NCBI GenBank assembly: GCA_947374125.1
Contig: CANCAR010000016.1
Coordinates: forward strand, 1 to 24,457
DNA: 24,457 nt
Source of the DNA: Hyphomicrobiales bacterium
Lineage (GTDB): Bacteria > Pseudomonadota > Alphaproteobacteria > Rhizobiales > Beijerinckiaceae
Direction: 5' to 3'
The translations under genes were made by a program, and so were the position numbers. Of the stretch, positions 1 to 8,191 are shown piece by piece. The notes below the pieces were generated by a model that saw nothing but the letters and a program-made list of their open reading frames with translations, had not been told where the DNA came from and made no database searches. Each line of letters opens with the position of its first letter. Positions within the stretch are counted from its first letter, which is position 1.

Positions 1-438
1 ATCTTTGGATCCATCTCGCGGGAGGACCGGGCACAAATTACCGACGCACTTGGCAAAGTCGGCCTCGCGGGTTTCGAAAACCGCCTTATCGGCACGCTTT
101 CGGGCGGTCAAATGCAACGCGTGCTTTTCGCCCGGCTGATGGTGCAGGATGCCGATGTCATCCTAATCGACGAACCCTTTGCCGCCATCGACACGAAGAC
201 CGTGCATGATTTGATGCATCTTGTAAAACACTGGCACAAAGAGGGCCGCACCATCATCGCCGTCTTACACGACATGGCATTGGTTTCTGAATTTTTCCCC
301 GATTGCCTGATGCTCGCCCGCGAACCGGTCGCTTGGGGACGAACCGCCGATGTAGTGACAGAAGCCAACCTCGCCAAAGCCCGTTCCATGATTGAAGCCT
401 ATGATCCCAGCGCTGATTTTTGCGAGCGGGCAGCATGA
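1..438 (+). CDS. Zinc ABC transporter ATP-binding protein (3' part)
   Basis: C-terminal part (about 145 residues) of an ABC ATPase; the Walker A half lies before the window. Visible are the signature LSGGQMQR (codons from about 105), the Walker B VILIDEPF with its catalytic Glu, the D-loop AAIDTKT and the H-loop histidine in VLHDMAL. It would energise metal uptake through the permease that follows: its stop shares the ATGA (435-438) with the permease start, so the two are translationally coupled. The metal-binding protein and COG0523 GTPase downstream point to zinc (ZnuC/AztA type) rather than manganese or iron. Family assignment is firm; the zinc assignment is inferred from context. Confidence 0.9.
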   Translation: MFGSISREDRAQITDALGKVGLAGFENRLIGTLSGGQMQRVLFARLMVQDADVILIDEPFAAIDTKTVHDLMHLVKHWHKEGRTIIAVLHDMALVSEFFPDCLMLAREPVAWGRTADVVTEANLAKARSMIEAYDPSADFCERAA

Positions 439-1319
439 ACACGCTAACACTATTCTACGATCTGTTCGTCGCTCCCTTTGCCGAGTTCGGCTTCATGCGA
501 CGCGCCTTGGTGGGGTCGATGGCGCTCTCGCTTGGGGCTGGGCCAATCGGTGTTTTTCTGATGCTTCGGCGCATGAGCCTGGTCGGTGATGCCATGGCGC
601 ATGCTATTTTGCCGGGGGCGGCACTCGGCTATCTTTTCGCCGGGCTTTCCTTAGGCTTCATGACGGCCGGTGGTTTAATCGCCGGCTTTGTCGTTGCTCT
701 GCTGGCGGGCCTCGTAACCCGCATAACGGTCCTGAAGGAAGATGCAGCACTCGCCTCCTTTTATCTCATCTCTCTCGCGGGTGGCGTCGTGCTGGTATCT
801 TTACGCGGTTCGAATGTTGACCTGTTGCACGTGCTCTTCGGATCGGTGTTAGCGCTTGACGATTCGACGTTGCTGCTTCTCGCATCGTCCGCGACCATCA
901 GCCTTGTAACGCTTGCCATCCTCTTTCGTCCATTGGTCCTCGAATGCGTCGACCCCCTCTTTTTGCGCACGGTCAGCAAAAGCAGCGGAGTTACCCATCT
1001 CGGATTTTTGGCTCTGGTCGTCCTCAACCTCGTCGCAGGGTTTCATGCGCTGGGTACATTGCTGTCGGTTGGCCTGATGATGCTACCTGCGTTTGCCGCA
1101 CGATTTTGGACTTCGACCCTTGAGGGCATGATCGCGACAGCCACTTTGATCGGATTTATCTCAAGCTATCTCGGGATTATCGCATCTTATCACGCGGGCA
1201 CTCCAACGGGGCCCACGATTATCTTATGTGCTGGCGTTATTTATCTCCTTTCAATCCTCATCGGACGTCGCAACGGGCTACTCCTTCGCTTCATTCCCCG
1301 TAAGCACCTCGAAGCCTGA
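435..1319 (+). CDS. Zinc ABC transporter permease (ZnuB/AztB family)
   Basis: Integral membrane permease of the metal-type ABC-3 family, 294 residues. The N-terminal region carries the family hallmark RRMSLVGDAMAHAILPGAA, and several hydrophobic helices follow to the C terminus, which ends in a basic stretch (GRRNGLLLRFIPRKH). I chose the ATG at 435, which overlaps the ATPase stop in ATGA, over an upstream in-frame TTG at 420. Length is typical of the family. It should form the membrane channel for the ATPase before it and the periplasmic binding protein after it. Substrate (Zn2+) is inferred from the neighbours. Confidence 0.92.
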   Translation: MNTLTLFYDLFVAPFAEFGFMRRALVGSMALSLGAGPIGVFLMLRRMSLVGDAMAHAILPGAALGYLFAGLSLGFMTAGGLIAGFVVALLAGLVTRITVLKEDAALASFYLISLAGGVVLVSLRGSNVDLLHVLFGSVLALDDSTLLLLASSATISLVTLAILFRPLVLECVDPLFLRTVSKSSGVTHLGFLALVVLNLVAGFHALGTLLSVGLMMLPAFAARFWTSTLEGMIATATLIGFISSYLGIIASYHAGTPTGPTIILCAGVIYLLSILIGRRNGLLLRFIPRKHLEA

Positions 1320-1344
1320 TATTCAGACCTAGACGGGTATAGAC

Positions 1345-2235
1345 ATGCATTTTAAAAATAGTGGAATAATATTATTCATTTTGGCGCTGCTATGCGGAAC
1401 AGTAAAAGCCCAAGAAAATATCCAAGTTGTTGCCAGTTTTTCAATTCTTACCGATCTAATTCAACAAATTGGCGGCGATCGCGTGTCAGTGGATACACTC
1501 GTTGGTCCAGAACAAGACGCACACGTCTTTGATCCCGCCCCGAAAGACGCTATTCGAATAGCTAGAGCAAGGCTCGTTATAATAAATGGGTTTGGCTTTG
1601 AAGGCTGGATGGAACGATTGGTGAAAGTATCGGCCAGTAAGCCAAACTTAATCACGGCAACTTCCGGCGTAAACCCACACAGTCAAAAGGATGACCACGG
1701 ACATGACGGCATTGATCCTCATGCCTGGCAGGATGTCAGTAATGTAAAAATTTATGCAGCCAATATAAAGGATGCACTAATAGCGATAGATCCCTCGAGT
1801 AAAAGTACCTTTGATTTAAATTTTGCTCGTTATGACGCTCAACTTTCCTCACTCGACGCATTTATACGAACATCGATCGCGACCATTCCACCTGAACGAC
1901 GTAAAATCGTAACAACTCACGATGCCTTCGGCTATTTCGAACGGGCCTACGGCGTCTCCATGATCGCACCGCAAGGTGCTTCGACTGAATCCGAGGCATC
2001 AGCCAAAGATGTTGCGAGGATCATTCGGCAAGTGAAGATGGAAAATGTTCCGGCGGTTTTCATTGAAAACATCTCTGATCCTAGGCTCGCCGAACAAATC
2101 GCAAAGGAATCTGGTGCCAAGATTGGAGGAAAACTGTATTCAGACGCACTTTCCAACGAAAATGGTCCAGCAGGGACTTACATCACGATGATGGAAACCA
2201 ATATAAGAGAACTGACCAAGGCGATGCTGCCATAG
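1345..2235 (+). CDS. Periplasmic zinc-binding protein (ZnuA/AztC family)
   Basis: Cluster A-I metal-binding protein, 296 residues, with a clear Sec signal peptide (hydrophobic GIILFILALLCG, likely cleavage near VKA-Q). Candidate zinc ligands are His in QDAHVFDP, His in DPHAWQDV, His in TTHDAFGYF and Asp in YSDALSNE, the His-His-His-Asp set known from AztC. A short His/Asp-rich loop (KDDHGHDGIDPH) precedes the second ligand, much shorter than the long loop of classical ZnuA, which favours the AztC type. It lies 25 bp after the permease. The gene is visibly more AT-rich than its neighbours, especially at its start, with AT-ending codons. The SD is weak (ACGGG before 1345). Confidence 0.9.
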   Translation: MHFKNSGIILFILALLCGTVKAQENIQVVASFSILTDLIQQIGGDRVSVDTLVGPEQDAHVFDPAPKDAIRIARARLVIINGFGFEGWMERLVKVSASKPNLITATSGVNPHSQKDDHGHDGIDPHAWQDVSNVKIYAANIKDALIAIDPSSKSTFDLNFARYDAQLSSLDAFIRTSIATIPPERRKIVTTHDAFGYFERAYGVSMIAPQGASTESEASAKDVARIIRQVKMENVPAVFIENISDPRLAEQIAKESGAKIGGKLYSDALSNENGPAGTYITMMETNIRELTKAMLP

Positions 2236-2270
2236 TCTGGCCCGCCCTCCTTTTGCGTCCGGAGACCACC

Positions 2271-3230
2271 ATGTCCGATAAGATACCTGTCACCGTCCTC
2301 ACCGGCTATCTCGGCGCTGGAAAAACAACGCTGTTAAATCGCATCCTCACCGAACCACATGGCAAGAAGTTTGCCGTCATCGTCAATGAATTTGGTGAAA
2401 TAGGCATCGATAATGACCTGGTTGTTGGTGCAGATGAAGAAGTATTCGAAATGAACAACGGCTGCATTTGCTGCACCGTTCGCGGCGATTTAATCCGCAT
2501 TATTGAAGGTTTAATGAAGAGAAAAGGTAAATTTGACGCCATTATCGTTGAAACAACAGGCCTTGCAGATCCAGCCCCCGTCGCTCAAACCTTTTTTGTC
2601 GATGAGGATGTATCAGCCCGTGCTCGGCTTGACGCTGTCGTCACTGTTGTAGATGCCCGATGGTTGAAGGATCAGTTGAAAGACGCACCAGAAGTCAAAA
2701 ACCAGATCGCATTTGCAGATGTTATCATACTTAATAAGATCGATCTCGTAAGCGCAGATGAATTGGCCAATGCTGAAAAGAGCATTCGCGCGATAAATGC
2801 TTATGCGACCATTCACAAAACCACGCGTTCGTCGGTTCCCCTCGATGCCGTGCTTGGTAAAAATGCTTTCGATCTTGATCGAATCCTTGATATCGCGCCG
2901 GAATTTCTTGAAGACGTCCATGTTCATCACGACGAGGCTATTCAATCCGTAGCCCTTACGGTGCCAGGTGATATCGACCCAGAGAAATTCATGCCTTGGA
3001 TAAACGAATTTACTCAAAAAGAAGGGCCAAATATCTTGCGTTGCAAGGGAATTTTGTCCTTCAAAGACGAGAATAAGCGGTTCGTTTTTCAAGGCGTGCA
3101 TATGATATTAGATGGCGATCTACAGCGGGATTGGAAGCCGGAAGAAACACGGCAGTCAAAAATGGTTTTCATTGGCCATCAACTGAACCGTGCCGCCATT
3201 GAGAAGGCCGTCGAGGCCTGCCGCGCATGA
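2271..3230 (+). CDS. COG0523/CobW-family GTP-binding metallochaperone
   Basis: G3E-family P-loop GTPase, 319 residues. Walker A is GYLGAGKTTLLN (about 12-23), the CxCC metal motif is GCICC (Cys65, Cys67, Cys68), the switch region is ETTGLADPAPV and the base-specificity motif is NKID. A CobW C-terminal domain follows, with an HVHHDE histidine patch between the two domains. The ATG at 2271 has an ideal GGAG at 2261; the in-frame TTG at 2253 is less likely. COG0523 proteins move or insert metals (zinc allocation, nitrile hydratase, cobalamin). Position directly after a zinc uptake system suggests zinc allocation under limitation. Its stop overlaps the next start (ATGA, 3227-3230). Confidence 0.92.
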   Translation: MSDKIPVTVLTGYLGAGKTTLLNRILTEPHGKKFAVIVNEFGEIGIDNDLVVGADEEVFEMNNGCICCTVRGDLIRIIEGLMKRKGKFDAIIVETTGLADPAPVAQTFFVDEDVSARARLDAVVTVVDARWLKDQLKDAPEVKNQIAFADVIILNKIDLVSADELANAEKSIRAINAYATIHKTTRSSVPLDAVLGKNAFDLDRILDIAPEFLEDVHVHHDEAIQSVALTVPGDIDPEKFMPWINEFTQKEGPNILRCKGILSFKDENKRFVFQGVHMILDGDLQRDWKPEETRQSKMVFIGHQLNRAAIEKAVEACRA

Positions 3231-4225
3231 GCGAGCCCCAACAAGAATCGCTTACCCAACGCGTTGTACCCATTGAAGCTGGCACCCATGTAATTCGTGC
3301 CCAGTTTTTGGGTGAGGATCCTACCTTGGCGCTTGCCGACGGCCGAATTCTTACCGGTGCAGCCGGAGCGTTTGTTTCGCCGCACGGCGATGCGGCCATA
3401 CTCGTAGCCGCGTGTAATGGCATAATCCTCCTAACAGGTGGGGATGATGGCAAAGTTATAGCCACGTCACCAGGCGGTGCATCCGAAACGCTCGGCGACG
3501 AAAAGGGGCGTTGGATCGACGCGCTCGCCATTGGTCCTTCTGGGGATATCGCTTGGTCGACCGGCAAGAAAGTCGTCGCCCGAGATGGCAAAGGTGAGAG
3601 GAAAGAATGGACAGCACCATCCACGGCACAAGGACTTATCTTTGCCCCTAAAGGCTACCGCTTAGCCATAAGCCATTACAATGGTGTGAGTCTTTGGTTT
3701 CCAAACACGGAAGGCGTGCCGGAAGTTCGCGAATGGAAGGGTTCGCATCTTGACGTAACCCTATCGCCTGACGGACGGTTTCTTGTAACCTCTATGCAGG
3801 AAAACATGCTGCATGGTTGGCGCCTTGCCGATGGTAAAGATATGCGAATGTCCGGCTATCCATCAAAAACCCGCAGTTTTTCTTGGTCGCACGACGGGCA
3901 TTGGCTCGCCACGTCCGGCGCAGATGCCGCTATCATCTGGCCCTTTAAGGACAAAGAGGGCCCAATGGGCAAGGCCCCGCGCGAATGCGGCGTTCGCCAT
4001 TCGAAAGTTTCATCCGTTGCCTTCCATCCCCGCGCCCTTGTCGTCGCCATTGGGTATGAGGACAGTTGCATCCTGCTTTGTCGTCTTACGGATGGTGCGG
4101 AACTGCTTGTGCGTCCCACCACCAAAGAGGGCGGCAAAGTCACTTCAATGGGCTGGAACCGTACCGGCAACCGCATGATTTTTGGCACGGAAGAAGGTGC
4201 GGCTGGCGTGCTTACGTTACCTTGA
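3227..4225 (+). CDS. WD40-type beta-propeller protein in zinc operon
   Basis: 332 residues of repeating beta-strand units with WD40-like signatures such as LAIGPSGDIAWSTGKKV, VTLSPDGRFLVTSM, FSWSHDGHWLATSGADAAI and SVAFHPRALVVAIGYEDSC, spaced roughly 40 residues apart, which suggests one propeller. There is no signal peptide or membrane segment, so it should be cytosolic. Its start overlaps the GTPase stop, so it is probably made with it and may act with it. WD40 proteins encoded beside zinc transporters and CobW GTPases are, to my recollection, common in alphaproteobacteria, but I know of no established function. A scaffold for the metallochaperone is a guess. Confidence 0.85.
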   Translation: MSEPQQESLTQRVVPIEAGTHVIRAQFLGEDPTLALADGRILTGAAGAFVSPHGDAAILVAACNGIILLTGGDDGKVIATSPGGASETLGDEKGRWIDALAIGPSGDIAWSTGKKVVARDGKGERKEWTAPSTAQGLIFAPKGYRLAISHYNGVSLWFPNTEGVPEVREWKGSHLDVTLSPDGRFLVTSMQENMLHGWRLADGKDMRMSGYPSKTRSFSWSHDGHWLATSGADAAIIWPFKDKEGPMGKAPRECGVRHSKVSSVAFHPRALVVAIGYEDSCILLCRLTDGAELLVRPTTKEGGKVTSMGWNRTGNRMIFGTEEGAAGVLTLP

Positions 4226-4259
4226 TCGGTGCAACAACGCGGCCTACTTTTCGCTCCTA

Positions 4260-4775
4260 TTATTGCTCAATTAAGTCGAGTTGCATGAAATGATTATCGA
4301 TGAAGCGGCCATCATCAGGTAATCGGATGGCTTGAGGTTCGGTACCATACCGGAGAAATCCCATGCTTTCATAAAGCCTTAGGGCAGTAAGGTTACCGTC
4401 GGCGACAGAGAGCATGACAGCGAGAAAGCCGAGCTGCTTCGCTTCCGCAATGGTTTGCACCATCATCGCCTTTGCAATGCCTAAGCAACGATGTTCCGGC
4501 GCAACATAGACACTCCATATTTCGGCTTTATGGCGTTGTTTCGTGGCGCGGCGTGCTGTCAATGACAAGGTCACGACGCCCGCAAGTGTATCGTCTACAA
4601 AGCCACCAAAGACGACGTTGCGTTGAATGCGCTCAACCGCATGCGACACGGGCACGTCCCATTCGTCAGCCGTCGACGCATACACATCAGGATGGTCCCG
4701 AAGCGCGCGTTGCCGTAGTTCAAGAAATGCCGCTGCATCATCGACCCCAAGTTGCCGTACTGTGATCAACGTCAT
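4260..4775 (-). CDS. GNAT family N-acetyltransferase
   Basis: 171-residue GCN5-related acetyltransferase. The acetyl-CoA pyrophosphate loop is seen in VYVAPEHRCLGIAKAMM (R-x-x-G-x-A form), followed by the typical LSVADGNLTALRLYESMGF segment. The N terminus (ITVRQLGVDDAAAFLELRQRAL) is the standard first strand and helix. The ATG at 4775 has a strong GGGGGGAGG Shine-Dalgarno. A small CCGCC/GGCGG hairpin sits immediately before this SD. It follows homospermidine synthase on the same strand after 76 bp and converges on the zinc operon. The substrate cannot be read from sequence; a polyamine is possible only by context. Confidence 0.85.
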   Translation of the reverse strand: MTLITVRQLGVDDAAAFLELRQRALRDHPDVYASTADEWDVPVSHAVERIQRNVVFGGFVDDTLAGVVTLSLTARRATKQRHKAEIWSVYVAPEHRCLGIAKAMMVQTIAEAKQLGFLAVMLSVADGNLTALRLYESMGFLRYGTEPQAIRLPDDGRFIDNHFMQLDLIEQ

Positions 4776-4790
4776 GCAGAAAACCTCCCC

Positions 4791-4836
4791 CCGCCGTTTA
4801 GGCGGAGAGCTAAACCAGATGCGGATGACAATCTGG
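4791..4836 (-). promoter_or_regulatory. Two small hairpins between hss and the GNAT gene
   Basis: CCAGAT/ATCTGG (4815-4820 and 4831-4836) and CCGCC/GGCGG (4791-4805) lie between the hss stop and the SD of the GNAT gene. The second is directly joined to the SD. There is no T-run, so read-through is likely and an effect on translation or RNA stability is possible. Confidence 0.3.
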
Positions 4837-4851
4837 TGAATTCAGAAGTCC

Positions 4852-6285
4852 CTAGCGAACCAGAACATTTCGGAACTGCCAAGGGTCTGAACGGTCAATA
4901 TCTTCCGGAAACAAGCCAGGGCGTCCTGCAAGCGGTGTCCAATCCGTATAATGGCCTTCGATCGATCCTAGATAGGGCCTTTGGATTTCAAGACAACGAC
5001 GAAAGTCGATGTCGTCAGCCTCAACAATTCCCGACTCCGGATTTTCGAGAGCCCACACCATTCCTGCCAATACCGCCGAGGTAACCTGCATACCAGTTGC
5101 ATTCTGATAAGGAGCTAGCCGACGGGTTTCTTCAATAGAAAGGCGCGAGCCAAACCAATAGGCATTTTTCGCGTGGCCATACAGCAATACGCCCAACTCA
5201 TCGCCACCATCGACGATTTCGTTTTCGTCGAGAATTTTCCATTCAGCCTGTCGCTCCCCGCCTTGACCAAACATTTCGTGCAGCGAAAGAACAGCGTCGT
5301 TGCAGGGATGATAAGCATAGTGGCAGGTTGGACGGTACGCGACTGCTCCCGTCCCATCCTTCACGGTCAGATAATCCGAAATTGAAATCGCTTCATTATG
5401 CGTAACCAAAAATCCGTACTGCGCCTTCGCCGTAGGCACCCAAGTACGAACACGGGTATTCCCACCCGGTTGCATCAGATAGATAGCAGATTGGCAACCC
5501 GTTGAATGCGTTCGACCGTTCTCTGGAAACCATTTTTCATGGCTCCCCCAGCCTAGTTCCGCTGGTTGAAGACCTTCGGACACAAATCCCTCCACGGACC
5601 ATGTATTAACGAACATACCGCGTATCTTGGGTTTACTTGCGCGCTGCGTATCTCGTTCGGCGATATGGATCCCTTTGACGCCTAGCTGATGCGCTAAATC
5701 TGCCCATTCCGATTTCGTCGTTGGATCATCACCCAAAACGTCCATATCGTTCTTTAAATTGAGCAAAGCCTGCTTGACGAACCAAGAGACCATACCTGGA
5801 TTGGCTCCACAGCAGGAAATGGCCGTTGCCCCGCCCGGCGATCGGCGTCGAAGGTCAAGAATAGCTTCACGAAGCGCGTAATTGGATCGTTCACCGGGGC
5901 CCTTGGATTTATCAAAATAAAAGCCGAGCCAAGGCTCCGCAACCGTATCAATATACAAAGCATCCAATGACCGAACAAATTCCATGATGTCATGCGAAGA
6001 GGTATCGACTGAAAGATTGATACAAAATCCCTGACCGTCTCCCTCGGTTAGCAATGGAGCCAGCAATTCTCGATAATTGCCCGGCGTCACCGCCTGATGA
6101 ATAAAACGAATACCACGCTCGTCCAAAAGAGCCCGGTGTGCGTCTGAAGGATCAATGACCACAAGGCGTTTCGGATCAAAATCAATGTGACGTTCCATCA
6201 ACGGGAGGATACCACGGCCAATTGAGCCGAAACCTATCAATACAATTGAACCTTCTACACGGGCTAATATCGAATTTTCGTCCAA
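4852..6285 (-). CDS. hss: Homospermidine synthase
   Basis: 477 residues, the usual length for bacterial HSS, which joins two putrescines (or spermidine plus putrescine) using NAD+ to give homospermidine. The N-terminal Rossmann motif is VLIGFGSIGRGILP (about 15-28), followed by LVVIDPSD and later by CGANPGMVSWFVKQAL and HNEAIS, all typical of the Blastochloris/Rhizobium enzyme. The start is a TTG at 6285 preceded by GGAGAGG at the right distance. An in-frame stop lies two codons upstream, and the next internal Met would remove part of the nucleotide fold, so the TTG is well supported. Ornithine decarboxylase, which supplies putrescine, is two genes upstream on the same strand. Confidence 0.93.
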   Translation of the reverse strand: MDENSILARVEGSIVLIGFGSIGRGILPLMERHIDFDPKRLVVIDPSDAHRALLDERGIRFIHQAVTPGNYRELLAPLLTEGDGQGFCINLSVDTSSHDIMEFVRSLDALYIDTVAEPWLGFYFDKSKGPGERSNYALREAILDLRRRSPGGATAISCCGANPGMVSWFVKQALLNLKNDMDVLGDDPTTKSEWADLAHQLGVKGIHIAERDTQRASKPKIRGMFVNTWSVEGFVSEGLQPAELGWGSHEKWFPENGRTHSTGCQSAIYLMQPGGNTRVRTWVPTAKAQYGFLVTHNEAISISDYLTVKDGTGAVAYRPTCHYAYHPCNDAVLSLHEMFGQGGERQAEWKILDENEIVDGGDELGVLLYGHAKNAYWFGSRLSIEETRRLAPYQNATGMQVTSAVLAGMVWALENPESGIVEADDIDFRRCLEIQRPYLGSIEGHYTDWTPLAGRPGLFPEDIDRSDPWQFRNVLVR

Positions 6286-6381
6286 AATTTAAACCTCTCC
6301 ATCATTTTTTAAGCGAACGTTTGACCATTTACCTTAACGCAAAAACTAGATTTTTGATATGCTAACCGCGCAAACTTCGCG

Positions 6382-6939
6382 TCAAGCAGCTTCTCGTATG
6401 GATTTCTCGGGCACGGGAATAGAAGAAGCGAGACGATAATCCTCCAGTTCTCCTGTCGCCTTCACAAGACCCCAAGCCATTGAAAGCGCGTTAGGTTGGA
6501 GTTCGAGAGCTAGAAATCGATCACGTTCGACAGGCCCGGGCAGCCAAAGACCATCGGCTAAGCCTGCAGAAAATCCAAATCGGGCATAGTAGGGTGCATC
6601 TCCAACCAAAAGAACCGCCGCATATCCGGCTAATGCAGCCCTATTGAGCGCCGCGCGCATTAAAGACGCACCGATACCCCGCGACTGGCAAGCCCGCGAC
6701 ACCGCCAACGGGCCAAGTACGAGACCATCGTCCACGGTGCCTGCCTTTACATGCCAAAGACGAACAGTGCCGACGACTTCGCCGTTTAATTCAGCAATGA
6801 GCGCCAATCCCCGCGCAGGAACGCGGCCTTCGCGCAATCGCTCGCAGGTTTTCTCGAAACGCTCAATGCCGAAGGCCTCATCTAACAAGGCTTCGCGCAC
6901 CGCTACATCGCCGATATTTTCCTCACGGATTGTGATCAT
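6382..6939 (-). CDS. GNAT family N-acetyltransferase (COG3153-like)
   Basis: 185-residue acetyltransferase. The acetyl-CoA loop is LAVSRACQSRGIGASLMRAAL; the following ALAGYAAVLLVGDAPYYARFGF is characteristic of the COG3153 subgroup. The ATG at 6939 has AGGAG seven bases upstream. It sits between ornithine decarboxylase and homospermidine synthase on the same strand (gaps of 121 and 96 bp), so a role in polyamine acetylation is an attractive inference, but the substrate is not visible in the sequence. A GCCCGG/CCGGGC hairpin lies directly upstream of its SD. Confidence 0.87.
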   Translation of the reverse strand: MITIREENIGDVAVREALLDEAFGIERFEKTCERLREGRVPARGLALIAELNGEVVGTVRLWHVKAGTVDDGLVLGPLAVSRACQSRGIGASLMRAALNRAALAGYAAVLLVGDAPYYARFGFSAGLADGLWLPGPVERDRFLALELQPNALSMAWGLVKATGELEDYRLASSIPVPEKSIREAA

Positions 6940-6952
6940 GTTCGAACTCCTA

Positions 6953-6974
6953 GCCCGGCGCTCAAAGCCCGGGC
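6953..6974 (-). promoter_or_regulatory. Hairpin just upstream of the acetyltransferase SD
   Basis: GCCCGG and CCGGGC (arms 6953-6958 and 6969-6974) form a 6-bp stem with a ten-base loop immediately before the AGGAG of the GNAT gene at 6382-6939. Two further small stems, GGCGG/CCGCC (about 7015-7029) and AACGC/GCGTT (about 7043-7056), fill the gap after the decarboxylase stop. They may be processing or attenuation structures between odc and the acetyltransferase gene. Confidence 0.3.
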
Positions 6975-7060
6975 CGTTCCTGGTGTCGTAAAATTGTGAC
7001 AGTGGGACAGGCCGGGCGGATGAACCGCCGAGCCTTGAGGATTAACGCTCTTGCGTTGTT

Positions 7061-8191
7061 TCAGATCGCGTATGATCGAAGGGGTGGGAACCCGTTAAAG
7101 GCTACCGCCGAATAGGTGGTGGTATAAGCACCTGTTCCCTCAATGAGCACCTTATCGCCAATCTGAAGTGAGACTGGTAAAAAATAGGGCACCTTTTCGT
7201 AGAGAACGTCCGCGGAATCGCAGGTTGGGCCTGCAAGGACGCAAGGCGACATTTCGGATCCATCGTGATGGGTGCGGATCGGATAACGGATCGACTCGTC
7301 CATCGTCTCCGCAAGTCCACCGAATTTTCCGATGTCGAGATAAACCCAACGCACGTCATCGTCTTCTGATTTCTTTGAAATCAGAACGACTTCAGACTCG
7401 ATAATACCCGCGTCACCCACCATACCACGGCCTGGTTCGATGATGGTTTCGGGCAAATTATTGCCAAAATGCTTCACAAGACCCCGGAAAATTGCTTCGC
7501 CATAGCTTTCAACGCCTGGAACCGGCTTTAAATATTTAGCCGGAAAACCGCCGCCAAGATTGACCATGGAGAGGTGCATCCCACGCTCTGCGCATTCGCG
7601 GAAGATGGCGGACGCCGAGCCAAGCGCCTGATCCCAAGCCTCGACATTGCCCTGCTGCGAGCCAACATGGAACGATACACCATAAGCCTCTAGACCTAGT
7701 CGGTGAGCATGTTCGAGTACATCAGAGGCCATTTCAGGTACACAGCCGAACTTTCTCGATAAAGGCCATTCAGCACCCGCGCCATCGCACAGGATACGGC
7801 AGAACACGCGGGCCTCAGGTGCCGCACGCGAGATTTTTTCGACTTCCGCCACACAGTCAACCGCGAAGAGACGCACGCCCAACGTGTAGGCGGTCGCGAC
7901 ATCGCGCTCCTTCTTGATCGTATTGCCGAACGAGATGCGATCAGCGGTTGCACCCGCAGCCAATGCCATTTCGATTTCGGCTACTGAAGCCGTATCAAAG
8001 CAAGAACCCATCGACGCGAGCAAACGCAGCACCGCCGGATCAGGATTGGCCTTCACGGCGTAATAAACGCTCGTGTCCGGCAAAGCGCGGGCAAAGGTCT
8101 GGTAGTTATCGCGAACGACATCGAGGTCGACAACAACGCAAGGACCATCCTCACGTCGGGTGCGTAAAAATTCACGAATGCGTGCGGTCAT
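7061..8191 (-). CDS. odc: Ornithine/lysine decarboxylase, fold-III PLP enzyme
   Basis: 376 residues; alanine-racemase-fold (group IV) decarboxylase that should convert ornithine, and perhaps lysine, to putrescine or cadaverine. The PLP lysine is in YYAVKANPDP (Lys47). Other marks are FHVGSQQ, the glycine loop NLGGGFP, the phosphate motif EPGRGMVG, the active-site cysteine in LAGPTCDSADVL and the C-terminal GTGAYTT. The ATG at 8191 follows a G-rich SD (8201-8205); an in-frame TTG at 8221 exists but lies inside the leader mini-ORF region. Long structured leader upstream (separate entry). It feeds homospermidine synthase two genes downstream. Ornithine versus lysine preference cannot be decided from sequence alone. 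Confidence 0.93.
   Translation of the reverse strand: MTARIREFLRTRREDGPCVVVDLDVVRDNYQTFARALPDTSVYYAVKANPDPAVLRLLASMGSCFDTASVAEIEMALAAGATADRISFGNTIKKERDVATAYTLGVRLFAVDCVAEVEKISRAAPEARVFCRILCDGAGAEWPLSRKFGCVPEMASDVLEHAHRLGLEAYGVSFHVGSQQGNVEAWDQALGSASAIFRECAERGMHLSMVNLGGGFPAKYLKPVPGVESYGEAIFRGLVKHFGNNLPETIIEPGRGMVGDAGIIESEVVLISKKSEDDDVRWVYLDIGKFGGLAETMDESIRYPIRTHHDGSEMSPCVLAGPTCDSADVLYEKVPYFLPVSLQIGDKVLIEGTGAYTTTYSAVAFNGFPPLRSYAI

Noticed and set aside
2613..3101. 162-codon ORF opposite the COG0523 GTPase gene
   Set aside because: Antisense shadow of a well-supported gene; no recognisable domain.
3169..3624. 151-codon ORF opposite the propeller gene
   Set aside because: Low-complexity antisense shadow (Ser/Pro/Ala-rich) of a supported coding frame.
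6356..6385. Possible promoter for hss (TTGACG, 18 bp, CATATC on the minus strand)
   Set aside because: The -10 matches the consensus at only three of six positions and the -35 lies in the end of the upstream gene; too weak to call.
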